Positions 1 to 8,286 of a stretch of DNA of 35,775 nt are shown piece after piece. The stretch spans positions 1 through 35,775 of the forward strand of contig QMQS01000001.1 in assembly GCA_003650585.1 (NCBI GenBank), given 5' to 3'. Source of the DNA: Candidatus Woesearchaeota archaeon. Its GTDB lineage: Archaea; Nanobdellota; Nanobdellia; Woesearchaeales; B29-G15. How positions within the stretch are numbered: the first letter of the stretch is position 1; each line of letters begins with the position of its first letter. Under the pieces are notes generated by a model that was not told the DNA's origin, did no database searches, and saw only the letters and a program-made list of their open reading frames with translations. Both the position numbers and the translations under genes were made by a program.

Positions 1-10
1 AAATAATACT

Positions 11-20
11 GTTAAATAAA
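11..20 (+). promoter_or_regulatory. Possible TATA box upstream of the first gene
   Basis: An A/T element (TTAAATAA at 12-19) lies 29 bp before the GTG at 41, the same spacing as other promoters in this window. A good Shine-Dalgarno (GAGGTGG, 29-35) would be upstream of that transcription start, so this box may be fortuitous and the gene may belong to an operon entering from the left. Confidence 0.3.
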
Positions 21-40
21 CCAAACTGAGGTGGTTAATT

Positions 41-763
41 GTGAATTTCATTAAGTGTATTGCTGAGGGTAAGGTTGATGAGTTCGCGCATAGGTGCTTT
101 GTGCGATATGGTATTGGTGAATACGAGAAAGAGCCATTGAAGATAATTAGAAGTGGCTCAGGTGTGAAACTGAGTGGTGGTTTTGAGTATGTGAATGCAT
201 TTCACAGGTTTCTTGCTCGACTCAACAATGGTGAGGTAACCATAAAAGGGGTTATCATAACGTCCAAAGAAATAACCTCGCTGCTTAAAACACTTGGTAT
301 AGAACCAATAGACATAAGCCAGCAAAGGATGAAGGGAACTTTCAAGTATGAATTATCACAAGAGGTTAAAGCAGGGGTGTATAAGGAGCTTGTTGAGAAG
401 CTGTATGATTGCTTCCTGCTTCTTAATGTTAGAACAGAGGATGCTAGGGTGCTCAAGGTCAAATCAACCAGCACACCAAAGATAGGCAAACCCACTCCAG
501 GGTTTGTAAGCTTGTTGCTTCTACCAGAGGATTTTGAAATTGTGGTAGCGGAGTTCTTGTTCGATGTGCCATTGGACGAGGCAATGAACGCAAGGAGGGT
601 TGAGATACTCCACACATATATTATTAATGAAATAGAGATACCCAAAGAGTATGAAAACGACCCGAAGATGGCAAGATTGAGGGGTATAAGAAAGGGTGAG
701 ATAAAGCGTAGTGTGAGTTTGGATGGTAAGCTATACCAAAGCACAATCCCTATGGAGGTCTGA
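41..763 (+). CDS. Conserved-looking hypothetical protein, 240 aa, upstream of metG
   Basis: I do not recognise this protein. It is a soluble 240-residue alpha/beta-looking protein with no signal peptide, no membrane segment and no cysteine cluster (only three scattered cysteines). The start is a GTG preceded by GAGGTGG at 29-35. Its final codons contain GGAGGT (754-759), which serves as the ribosome binding site of the MetRS gene; only two bases separate the stop from the TTG start of metG. The two proteins are therefore probably made from one mRNA, and a role in translation or tRNA metabolism is possible by context only. The N-terminal half carries a glycine/serine-rich turn (RSGSGVKLSGG) followed by a helix with aromatic residues. 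Coding status is well supported by length, ribosome binding site and coupling; function is unknown. Confidence 0.8.
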   Translation: MNFIKCIAEGKVDEFAHRCFVRYGIGEYEKEPLKIIRSGSGVKLSGGFEYVNAFHRFLARLNNGEVTIKGVIITSKEITSLLKTLGIEPIDISQQRMKGTFKYELSQEVKAGVYKELVEKLYDCFLLLNVRTEDARVLKVKSTSTPKIGKPTPGFVSLLLLPEDFEIVVAEFLFDVPLDEAMNARRVEILHTYIINEIEIPKEYENDPKMARLRGIRKGEIKRSVSLDGKLYQSTIPMEV

Positions 764-765
764 GA

Positions 766-2919
766 TTGAAAAAGGATAGAGTGCTTGTTACATCTGCATT
801 GCCGTATGTGAATAATGTCCCGCATTTGGGTAATCTTGTGTGCGTTATAAGTGCTGACGTATACGCCAGATACCTTAGACTTAAGGGTGAGAATGTTATC
901 TATGTGCTTGGTACAGACGAGCATGGCACTACCACAGAGACAAGGGCGCTCAAAGAGGGGCTCACCCCTAGAGAGGTTTGTGACAAATACGCAAAAATCC
1001 ATAAAAAGATTTATGATTGGTTTGAGTGTAGCCCAGATTGCTGGGGCAGGTCATCCTCCAAGCACAACCATGAGTTAACCAAGGATATCTTTCTCAAGTT
1101 GCTGAGGAATGGTTACATAATTGAGTCAGAAGTGGAGCAGGCATACTGTGAGAAGTGTCAGCGCTTCCTCTCTGACAGATACATATTCGGGGTTTGCCCT
1201 TTCTGCGGTTATGAGAATGCGCGCGGGGACCAGTGTGAGAAATGCGGTAAACTGCTGGAACCGAAGATGCTCTTGCAACCGAGGTGCGAGATATGCAGTA
1301 CTACCCCTGTATTCAAACGCTCAAAGCATCTCTTTATTGACCTGCCGAAGATAGAGCCAAAACTGAGAAAATGGATAGCAAAAAACGAGTCAAAGTGGAG
1401 TCTTAATGCAAGGACAATGACCCATGCATGGCTAAAGGAGGGGTTGCAACCGAGGTGCATTACAAGGGACCTCAAATGGGGCATCCCTGTGCCCTATAAG
1501 GGGTATGAGAACAAGGTGTTTTATTCATGGTTTGATGCGCCAATTGCTTACATATCAATAACAAAAGAGAACAGAACAGATTGGAGGGAGTGGTGGCTAA
1601 ACCCAGAAAGGGTCAACCTTGTACAGTTTATGGGTAAGGATAATATCCCATTCCACACGATACTCTTCCCTGCATCATTGATAGGCACAGGTGACAACTA
1701 CACATTGATGAATGAAATCTCAGTTAATGAGTACTTGAACTATGAGGGTGGTATGTTCTCGAAATCAAAGCATGTGGGTGTGTTTGGTGATGATGCCATT
1801 GATACGGGTATAAAGCCGGACGTGTACAGGTATTATATAATGGTTAATAGGCCCGAGAAAACAGATACAGAGTTTGCATGGGAGGATTTCATGGAGAAAA
1901 ACAACAATGAGCTTGTGGCAAACCTGGGCAATCTTGTTTACAGGACCACATCTTTTGTTTATAGGTTTATGAATGGCTTAGCTCCAAACCCAAAAAAGCC
2001 ATTACCCAAATATGCTCAAGAGTTTGTGAAAGAATGGAAAGCAATTGTTACAAAGATCGATAATGCACTTGCCAAAATCGAGTTGAAGAGGGCCTTGAGG
2101 GGTGTTATGGAACTCTCAAAACTGGGGAACAGATTCTTTCAAGAGCATCAACCCTGGAAGGGAATAAAAGAGAATCCTGATGAGGCAAACACAACCATTT
2201 ACTTGCTTATTAATCTTGTAAAGGATTTGGCCATTCTTGTGGCGCCGTACCTACCTGCAACCTCGTGTGGCATTCAAGAACAACTCAGAATTAGCGGTTT
2301 AAGCTGGGCTTCACTCTGCCAGCTGAGTATTGAGCCAGGGCATACAATAAGCAAGCCAAAGATATTGTTTGAGAAGATAGATAAGGCTAAAGTGGAGGAA
2401 CTTAAAGCCAGGTTTTCTGGTCAAGGCAAAGCTGAACACCCCCTGGCTAAATTAGAGCTTAGGGTTGCAGAGGTTTTGAGCGTGGTGGAGCATCCCAAAG
2501 CAGATAAATTATACATCCTAAAAATCAACCTAGGAAAAGAGCAAAGGCAGATAATTGCTGGTTTGAGGGGCCACATGCCAAAGGAGGATTTGGTTGGCAA
2601 GAGGATAGTTGTGGTTGCCAATCTTGAGCCAGCCACACTGAGGGGCGAAGAGAGCAATGGCATGCTACTTGCAGCAGTGAAGGGAAACCAGCTTAGAGTG
2701 CTTGAGGCTCCTAGGTCAAAACCTGGTATGCGTGTCTATGCTGAAGGTGTTGAGTTCAAAAGCGGGCTTGGTAGGATTACACTCAACGAGCTCAAGGAGG
2801 CAAAACTGGCTGTGGAGCAGGGTATGGTGGTTTCAAGGGCGAATGGCAAGCCCAAACCACTTCGCACCAAACATGAGCCAATCAAGGTGGATATGCCTGA
2901 TGGCTCTTCTGTGGAGTAA
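766..2919 (+). CDS. metG: Methionyl-tRNA synthetase with fused C-terminal tRNA-binding domain
   Basis: Charges tRNA-Met with methionine in the cytoplasm (class I aminoacyl-tRNA synthetase). The HIGH-type signature is HLGN at residues 20-23, after the archaeal/eukaryotic-type ALPYVNNVP. The KMSKS-type loop is FSKSK at residues 331-335. Four CxxC pairs between about residues 120 and 190 form the two zinc knuckles of the connecting peptide. From about residue 558 onward there is an EMAP-II/Arc1-like OB-fold tRNA-binding domain (HPKADKLYILKI, then a NLEPATLRGEESNGMLLA motif), which in other archaea can be a separate protein. The start is TTG at 766 with GGAGGT six bases upstream; an internal ATG start would remove the HLGN region. 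The length of 717 aa is normal for the fused form. It is transcribed with the upstream 240-aa gene. Confidence 0.97.
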   Translation: MKKDRVLVTSALPYVNNVPHLGNLVCVISADVYARYLRLKGENVIYVLGTDEHGTTTETRALKEGLTPREVCDKYAKIHKKIYDWFECSPDCWGRSSSKHNHELTKDIFLKLLRNGYIIESEVEQAYCEKCQRFLSDRYIFGVCPFCGYENARGDQCEKCGKLLEPKMLLQPRCEICSTTPVFKRSKHLFIDLPKIEPKLRKWIAKNESKWSLNARTMTHAWLKEGLQPRCITRDLKWGIPVPYKGYENKVFYSWFDAPIAYISITKENRTDWREWWLNPERVNLVQFMGKDNIPFHTILFPASLIGTGDNYTLMNEISVNEYLNYEGGMFSKSKHVGVFGDDAIDTGIKPDVYRYYIMVNRPEKTDTEFAWEDFMEKNNNELVANLGNLVYRTTSFVYRFMNGLAPNPKKPLPKYAQEFVKEWKAIVTKIDNALAKIELKRALRGVMELSKLGNRFFQEHQPWKGIKENPDEANTTIYLLINLVKDLAILVAPYLPATSCGIQEQLRISGLSWASLCQLSIEPGHTISKPKILFEKIDKAKVEELKARFSGQGKAEHPLAKLELRVAEVLSVVEHPKADKLYILKINLGKEQRQIIAGLRGHMPKEDLVGKRIVVVANLEPATLRGEESNGMLLAAVKGNQLRVLEAPRSKPGMRVYAEGVEFKSGLGRITLNELKEAKLAVEQGMVVSRANGKPKPLRTKHEPIKVDMPDGSSVE

Positions 2920-2929
2920 TGAGTAATAG

Positions 2930-2944
2930 AAAAATATATATATG
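2930..2944 (+). promoter_or_regulatory. TATA box of the envelope operon
   Basis: A pure A/T run (AAAAATATATATAT) follows the metG stop. Expected transcription start is near 2960, leaving a leader of about 30 nt that contains the Shine-Dalgarno TGAGGT at 2977-2982. This makes the operon a separate transcription unit from metG. Confidence 0.65.
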
Positions 2945-2991
2945 TGGAACCTATTTTAGCAATTTGGATTTAACCCTGAGGTAATCGGGAA

Positions 2992-5130
2992 ATGAAAAGA
3001 AGAGGACAGGTTACAGTATACATTATTATAGCCCTTATAATTCTAATATCATTCTTGGTTCTTATCTACTTGAAGACAGGTATTAGAGGGGAGGAGGGAG
3101 AAGTTAGCACTGCAGTTGAGGAGGTGCCTGTCACATTCAAACCAATACAGCAGTATGTTGAGCACAACCTCCAATTGGCACTCCTCTCGGCAATCAAGAA
3201 TTTAGGCCAGCATGGTGGGTATGTTGACCCCTATACCTTTAGTCCACCCCCCAACTTGGACAACCCTACTGAAGCGATGGCGCTCAAGCCATTCCATTCT
3301 TCGACTAGGATATACCCTTACTGGTACTATATGGAATCCCCAAATTCCTGTGACAGCCATTGTTCCTTTAAAACCCTAATGCCTCCGCTCAGAAGCGAAT
3401 ACAAAGAGGGGGATCTAAGACCAAAGGATGATATGTCTATTGAGGCCCAGATAGATAGATATGTCAAAGCAAAACTCTCTGGCTTGGACTTCACCGATTT
3501 TAAGTTCCAGAACTTTGATGTGGTTAAACTGGCTGGACCAAAGGTCACAACCAGGATAGGCAAGGACAAGGTTTACGCAAGTGTGGTGTTCCCGCTTGAG
3601 GTTTCTAAAGAGGGTACAAGGGTGAGGCTGAGCAGCTTCAAGGCTAGTGTGCCAGTGGAACTCGAGAAAGTGTATGAGCTTGCTGGATTGATAACCAAGC
3701 ATGAACGCGACACACGGTTCATAGAGAGTTTTGTTGTTAACCTCCTGGGCACATACTCTGGCATTAACAAGGAGCGGTTGCCGCCTGTGGGGAGAACAGT
3801 TGAGTTCGGCACAAGCCCGGTGTATTGGCAACTTGATGATGTGAGGAATAAGGTCACAAGAGAGGTGTTGAGTAAGATATCTGGTATAAGTGTTAAGGGC
3901 ACTGCCAATTTCCACAACACAAACAACCAGTTCACAGGTGCAGTGGTCTCGCTTGGCGCCTCTAAGTTTGACGATATTGAGGTTTACTTTACCTTCCCTG
4001 ACACAAAACCATTTTATATGGCTATTAATGACCTCAGTAGTGGGTTTGTGGGTCCAAACACTATAACAAGGAATCTAATATTTTATAACTTTGTAATGAA
4101 TGAATATGCCTTTGCTTATGATCTATCTTTTCCAGTGCTTGTGACATTGAAACTGCCCAATGGGCTCAACAATGAGGATTACTTGTTCCAGTTTGCTTTA
4201 GAGGGTAACATCCGCTCCAATCAACCACTGTTTGAGGGTGCTAGCACCCTTAGCCCTGACACAGGGCACACAATGCTGTGTGATGAGGGACAAGAGCTCA
4301 GTGGTGATGTTGTAATCAGAACTAACACAAACGAGGGTCAACCGGTTGGGGATGTAGACCTCTACTACCATTGCGGTGGTGAGGGTTGCTACATTGGCAA
4401 GACAGACGCTACAGGCGTGCTTCACACAAAACTCCCTGTTTGTATTGGGGGTTTAATAGCTCCACTCAAGCAGCGCTATATAGGTGAGCCCGTGGAGTTT
4501 GATTCCTATCTTGACAAGCCAGGCCTAGTTACACTAACTCTAGATAAGACCAAGGCGTTTAAGCTTGAGGTTAACAAGCTGGTGTTTGAGCCAAGGGAGA
4601 CTTCATTTGGCTACAAATGGCCTCATGAATTGCCAGGGTTTCGTAGCTTGGGTTACACACCCAGGATTGAACCGTTGGAGGATGACGAAGAGGTCTTCGT
4701 TGTATTTAAGAGGATTGGCACGGGTGGCTTGACCACGTACCAATTCCCTGTGCAAGTGAAGGGAAGCGAAGCAGAGCTCCCAGAGGTTTTCCTTGCAGCA
4801 GGTGACTATGAGGTGCAAATGATGCTCATTAAGCACAGAGAGTTGGTCGTACCAGAGAACAAGTGTGGTCCTTTGAGCATAGGGTGCGTGCCCATGAACG
4901 AGACTGTGCTCAACTCTGTACAACTGGGTGGGGGCAATTTGAACGCCAACACTGGGTACTTCAAACTGCCATATGAATTGATGGACTCTGATAAGATTAC
5001 TCTGTATGCAGTTTATTTCAACATCTTTAGCATTCCGCAAGAAAATGTAAAACCAAAGGATTTGGGGGTTATATCAAGACTTGATGATTATTCGATGTAC
5101 TTTAGAAAATACAAACCGGGGTTTAGTTAA
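2992..5130 (+). CDS. Large envelope protein with type IV pilin-like N-terminal anchor (paralog A)
   Basis: 712 aa. The N-terminus reads KRRG then QVTVY followed by about 18 hydrophobic residues, like an archaeal class III prepilin signal with cleavage after Gly5. The acidic residue usual at +5 is replaced by Tyr, so prepilin peptidase processing is uncertain and a plain N-terminal membrane anchor is possible. The rest should be extracellular. Landmarks are a QYVEHNL...GGY segment (54-77), an aromatic YPYWYY motif (108-113), and a beta-rich C-terminal domain with cysteines at 430, 461, 466 and 484. It is homologous over most of its length to the product of 10911-12800, with the same landmarks in order. 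I recognise this type from DPANN genomes, where it is usually left hypothetical. First gene of a six-gene unit; its TAA abuts the next ATG. Confidence 0.85.
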   Translation: MKRRGQVTVYIIIALIILISFLVLIYLKTGIRGEEGEVSTAVEEVPVTFKPIQQYVEHNLQLALLSAIKNLGQHGGYVDPYTFSPPPNLDNPTEAMALKPFHSSTRIYPYWYYMESPNSCDSHCSFKTLMPPLRSEYKEGDLRPKDDMSIEAQIDRYVKAKLSGLDFTDFKFQNFDVVKLAGPKVTTRIGKDKVYASVVFPLEVSKEGTRVRLSSFKASVPVELEKVYELAGLITKHERDTRFIESFVVNLLGTYSGINKERLPPVGRTVEFGTSPVYWQLDDVRNKVTREVLSKISGISVKGTANFHNTNNQFTGAVVSLGASKFDDIEVYFTFPDTKPFYMAINDLSSGFVGPNTITRNLIFYNFVMNEYAFAYDLSFPVLVTLKLPNGLNNEDYLFQFALEGNIRSNQPLFEGASTLSPDTGHTMLCDEGQELSGDVVIRTNTNEGQPVGDVDLYYHCGGEGCYIGKTDATGVLHTKLPVCIGGLIAPLKQRYIGEPVEFDSYLDKPGLVTLTLDKTKAFKLEVNKLVFEPRETSFGYKWPHELPGFRSLGYTPRIEPLEDDEEVFVVFKRIGTGGLTTYQFPVQVKGSEAELPEVFLAAGDYEVQMMLIKHRELVVPENKCGPLSIGCVPMNETVLNSVQLGGGNLNANTGYFKLPYELMDSDKITLYAVYFNIFSIPQENVKPKDLGVISRLDDYSMYFRKYKPGFS

Positions 5131-8100
5131 ATGCGCACCAAAACAAGACTAGAGGCGTGGGCATTATGGATAGTTGCTTTTGTGTTGATGTCAGGGGTTG
5201 TTGAGGCCTCTGGCCACTTGTGGGATACAGTTATGTATGGGCAGGACCAGTTGCCCGGGTTCTTGCGTTCGTATGATAATTTCTATGCTGAGACTTATGC
5301 CGAGATTGATGGAGACTCAGAGATTACACCGGACCAGGTACGCTTTGGTCCATTAGAAACTCCGGCAGATATGTGCGTTTCTACCTTGGATGGGTACAAG
5401 TGTACTTTGAGTGTGAGTGACGAGGAATACTTGCCATCCCTTACGACTATACCAGTAAAGCTGTATGACGACTCTGGCCTGCTTGTGAATGAAACATTGT
5501 ATGACATTGTTGTGGACGGTTATGGTCCAGAGGTGGGTTTGTTGCTTGAGTCTGAGTTCACCAATGGGCAGCAGCCAGTGGTGGTAAACTACACTATCTT
5601 TGACACTGCCTTCCCAGATTCAGAGGTGTGCTCGGGCATAGGTGGCATCACAATTTCAATAGTTGGCGAAACAAATGAGACATTTGAGCTTAACCTTGAG
5701 GATTGCTTTGCTGAGGGGTCTGTGGAATTGGAGCTCAGCTCAGATGAGACATCATCTGAGGTGTGTGCTGTTGCCTATGATAGGTTGATGCAATCTGGGG
5801 CTTGGGAATGCGTGACTATTGGCATTGATTCAACCCTGCCTTATATACTCCCTGACTCACTCAGGTTTGAGTTTACTGACACCCCTGCTAACAATACCTT
5901 CCTTGCGCCAGGGGTTGCTTACCATGCTAATGTGTATGTGCGGGTTAATGAGAAGCATTTATCTGCCGAAGGGGTAACAGGCGATTTCTCAGCTGTAAAT
6001 TCGCAACAGAGCTCTTATGTGCTCAATGCAAGCGAGTGCTATCAGGTGGATGTTGATCTGTACGAGTGTGTGTTTGAGAATGTTGAGATTGTGTTGGGCT
6101 CAGAGAGCAATGTGGGGGTAGTAATTCAAGCAACAGACTTGGCAGGCAACACAGCCCAGTCCACGTTGTATTACTTGTTCATGCTGGATAGCACAGGCCC
6201 AGAGCCACTGAGCTTGATTATCAATGGTCAAGTGGGTGAGCCACAGTGGGTTGGCACGAGCATACCACTTGTTGAGGCAGACTTCTTGGAGGAGGGTGTT
6301 GGCTTGGTTGCCTCTCAAGTATACTTGGACCTCTCAAGTTTTGGCCTTGGTGAGGTGGCTGCAAACGATTGTTGGCAGCAAGACCAGGGTGTATGGCGTT
6401 GTACTTGGAATAATATCCAGATTGGAGCATCCACACAAGAGGAGGGTGTGATTGGCATTGGTTTGAGCACCACTGATGCAATCGGTAATCCCCTTGTTGG
6501 TGGGTTAAGCGTTACAGTACTGGTGGATTACTCACCACCAGAAATACTGAGCTTCAATCTCACTCAGCCAGAAGCGCCCTTCGAACTCCCGGACAATATG
6601 TACTTTGAGGGTATTCCTCTGGTGATGCACGCGAAAGTGCTTGAGGATAAGGAGCTTTTGAGTGTGCGCATTGACCCTGCTTGGATTAAGCTAATGGATA
6701 TATATAATGACACGAGTTTGATGGGCGGGCTAAACATCACAGCAAATGTTAGTTTGAATTTCACTGCTGATGTGAGCGAGTCTTGCAGTGCAGTTGGCGA
6801 TGGGATATGGGACTGCACCTATGTGCTAGAGTCTCCAGTGCCAGGGGTTTATGATGCGAGTTATGTGTTTGAGGATGCAGCTAAGAACCAGGTTATGCAA
6901 GAGAGTGACTTTACTGTGGTCGATTTGAGGCAGACAGAAACCCAATACTGGAATCTGGGTGAGGTTGAGAGAATGCCCTCTGCTGTGGATAGAAGCACTG
7001 CCCCATACATAAACCACCAGCTCTTGTTCCTTGTGCCACTTGTTAGGGTTGTTGGAGCAAGCTCAGGCGAATCCCAAGAGAGCTATTCACAACTCGATAC
7101 ACTGAGGGCACAGGGGTTGGACGTCAGCCCACCAGCCACAAGCGTGAGATTGCTTAAGGTATTGCTTGGCAATTGCTCTGGGGATACAAGTTATGTGTTG
7201 AGCAACACCATAGTTGATGGCTCTGATTTGGGCGAGTATCCATACATTGAGACAATACTGAAAAAAATGGAGATGCCATTGCGTGACCTCAATCTAACTT
7301 GCGAGATACAACTCTATTCACTTATCACTGCAGGTGAAGATGTCTGGGTGAATGAGAATCCAGAGGTAAAGTCTGTGGTGATGGAAATCCCCTTCTACGA
7401 TACAGAATTACCTAAAGAGGTTTTAGCCCAGAAGTTCGATGAGATTAAGCAGAGCACTGTTGTTAGGATGACTGACAACGAGTTGTTTAGGTTTGCCACT
7501 CAGATGGTAGAGTGGTCCAAGGTCGCTGCCAAAATGGACAATGCTTTACTACAAATTGCACAGGGATTAGAGGCCTTGGCTGGGTTGTGCCAGGGCTTGG
7601 CTTCTGGAGCAGACATCTGTGCCTTTGTTAGCACATTCTCACAAGGGGCAATGTCGTTACACGAGAGCGTGGCTCCGTTTATAGGTTGGCTCACTTGCGA
7701 TAAGACAATTGTGGGTGAGTTGATGCCTGATAGTGATTGGTACAAGACATGGAAGAACATGGGCATGTTCTTGGGTGGGGACTGGATGCTTGAGCAGGGT
7801 TACACAGAAGAGGAGATAACCAACCCGAAGAGGAGTCTTATAGCAAGCACTGCGATGCTATGCCTGCCGGGTATTGTAGACAACCTCAAACAGATGCGGG
7901 ATATAGAGTGTGGCTATGCATACTGCATACAAGAGGCATCCAAACTTGGAGTGCCATCAGATTATTGTAATGAGATTAGGGATTACGGTTGGTGTGTGGC
8001 TATGGGTGAAGAGGTACTGTACCTCATGCCGCTCCAGCATGTTTATAATGATGTTGCTGCAGCAGCGAACAGCGCCTTTACAAGCCCACTCCATTTGGTT

Positions 8101-8286
8101 GCAGAGGGTGCTGGGCTTATTTGTGAGTGGGGTGGCAATGTCGGGATTATGCAACATGTGTGCAACTTCATACTCATAGGCAAGATGCTCAATGGTGTCC
8201 AGATGGGGCTTGATGTGATTAACAATATGGCTGAGTACACAGCCCCAGTGGATTATTGTGCTCTATTGGAAAATGGTAACCAATAA
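5131..8286 (+). CDS. Giant exported protein: five Ig-like repeats plus cysteine-rich helical C-terminal domain
   Basis: 1051 aa. A signal peptide covers about residues 1-26 (Arg/Lys-rich start, hydrophobic core, cleavage near VEASG). Residues about 40-600 are tandem Ig-like beta domains. Each carries a cysteine at a similar place (82, 192, 303, 414, 552, a period of about 110 until the last) followed by a D-x-x-G-N-like motif and a D-x-x-x-P inter-domain linker. In four of the five the cysteine opens a C-x8/9-C hairpin with an aromatic residue two before the second Cys. The C-terminal half (about 760-1051) is helical and cysteine-rich and includes a four-Cys module at 911-955 also found in the 1359-aa protein of this operon. 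Several N-glycosylation sequons are visible. No membrane anchor is obvious at the C-terminus. Likely a surface-exposed structural or adhesive protein; function inferred only. Confidence 0.85.
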   Translation: MRTKTRLEAWALWIVAFVLMSGVVEASGHLWDTVMYGQDQLPGFLRSYDNFYAETYAEIDGDSEITPDQVRFGPLETPADMCVSTLDGYKCTLSVSDEEYLPSLTTIPVKLYDDSGLLVNETLYDIVVDGYGPEVGLLLESEFTNGQQPVVVNYTIFDTAFPDSEVCSGIGGITISIVGETNETFELNLEDCFAEGSVELELSSDETSSEVCAVAYDRLMQSGAWECVTIGIDSTLPYILPDSLRFEFTDTPANNTFLAPGVAYHANVYVRVNEKHLSAEGVTGDFSAVNSQQSSYVLNASECYQVDVDLYECVFENVEIVLGSESNVGVVIQATDLAGNTAQSTLYYLFMLDSTGPEPLSLIINGQVGEPQWVGTSIPLVEADFLEEGVGLVASQVYLDLSSFGLGEVAANDCWQQDQGVWRCTWNNIQIGASTQEEGVIGIGLSTTDAIGNPLVGGLSVTVLVDYSPPEILSFNLTQPEAPFELPDNMYFEGIPLVMHAKVLEDKELLSVRIDPAWIKLMDIYNDTSLMGGLNITANVSLNFTADVSESCSAVGDGIWDCTYVLESPVPGVYDASYVFEDAAKNQVMQESDFTVVDLRQTETQYWNLGEVERMPSAVDRSTAPYINHQLLFLVPLVRVVGASSGESQESYSQLDTLRAQGLDVSPPATSVRLLKVLLGNCSGDTSYVLSNTIVDGSDLGEYPYIETILKKMEMPLRDLNLTCEIQLYSLITAGEDVWVNENPEVKSVVMEIPFYDTELPKEVLAQKFDEIKQSTVVRMTDNELFRFATQMVEWSKVAAKMDNALLQIAQGLEALAGLCQGLASGADICAFVSTFSQGAMSLHESVAPFIGWLTCDKTIVGELMPDSDWYKTWKNMGMFLGGDWMLEQGYTEEEITNPKRSLIASTAMLCLPGIVDNLKQMRDIECGYAYCIQEASKLGVPSDYCNEIRDYGWCVAMGEEVLYLMPLQHVYNDVAAAANSAFTSPLHLVAEGAGLICEWGGNVGIMQHVCNFILIGKMLNGVQMGLDVINNMAEYTAPVDYCALLENGNQ

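Noticed and set aside
202..1002. Long minus-strand open frame (266 aa) opposite the 240-aa gene and metG
   Set aside because: Antisense shadow of two well-supported genes; Ser/Leu/Ile-rich, no ribosome binding site or promoter, crosses the gene junction.
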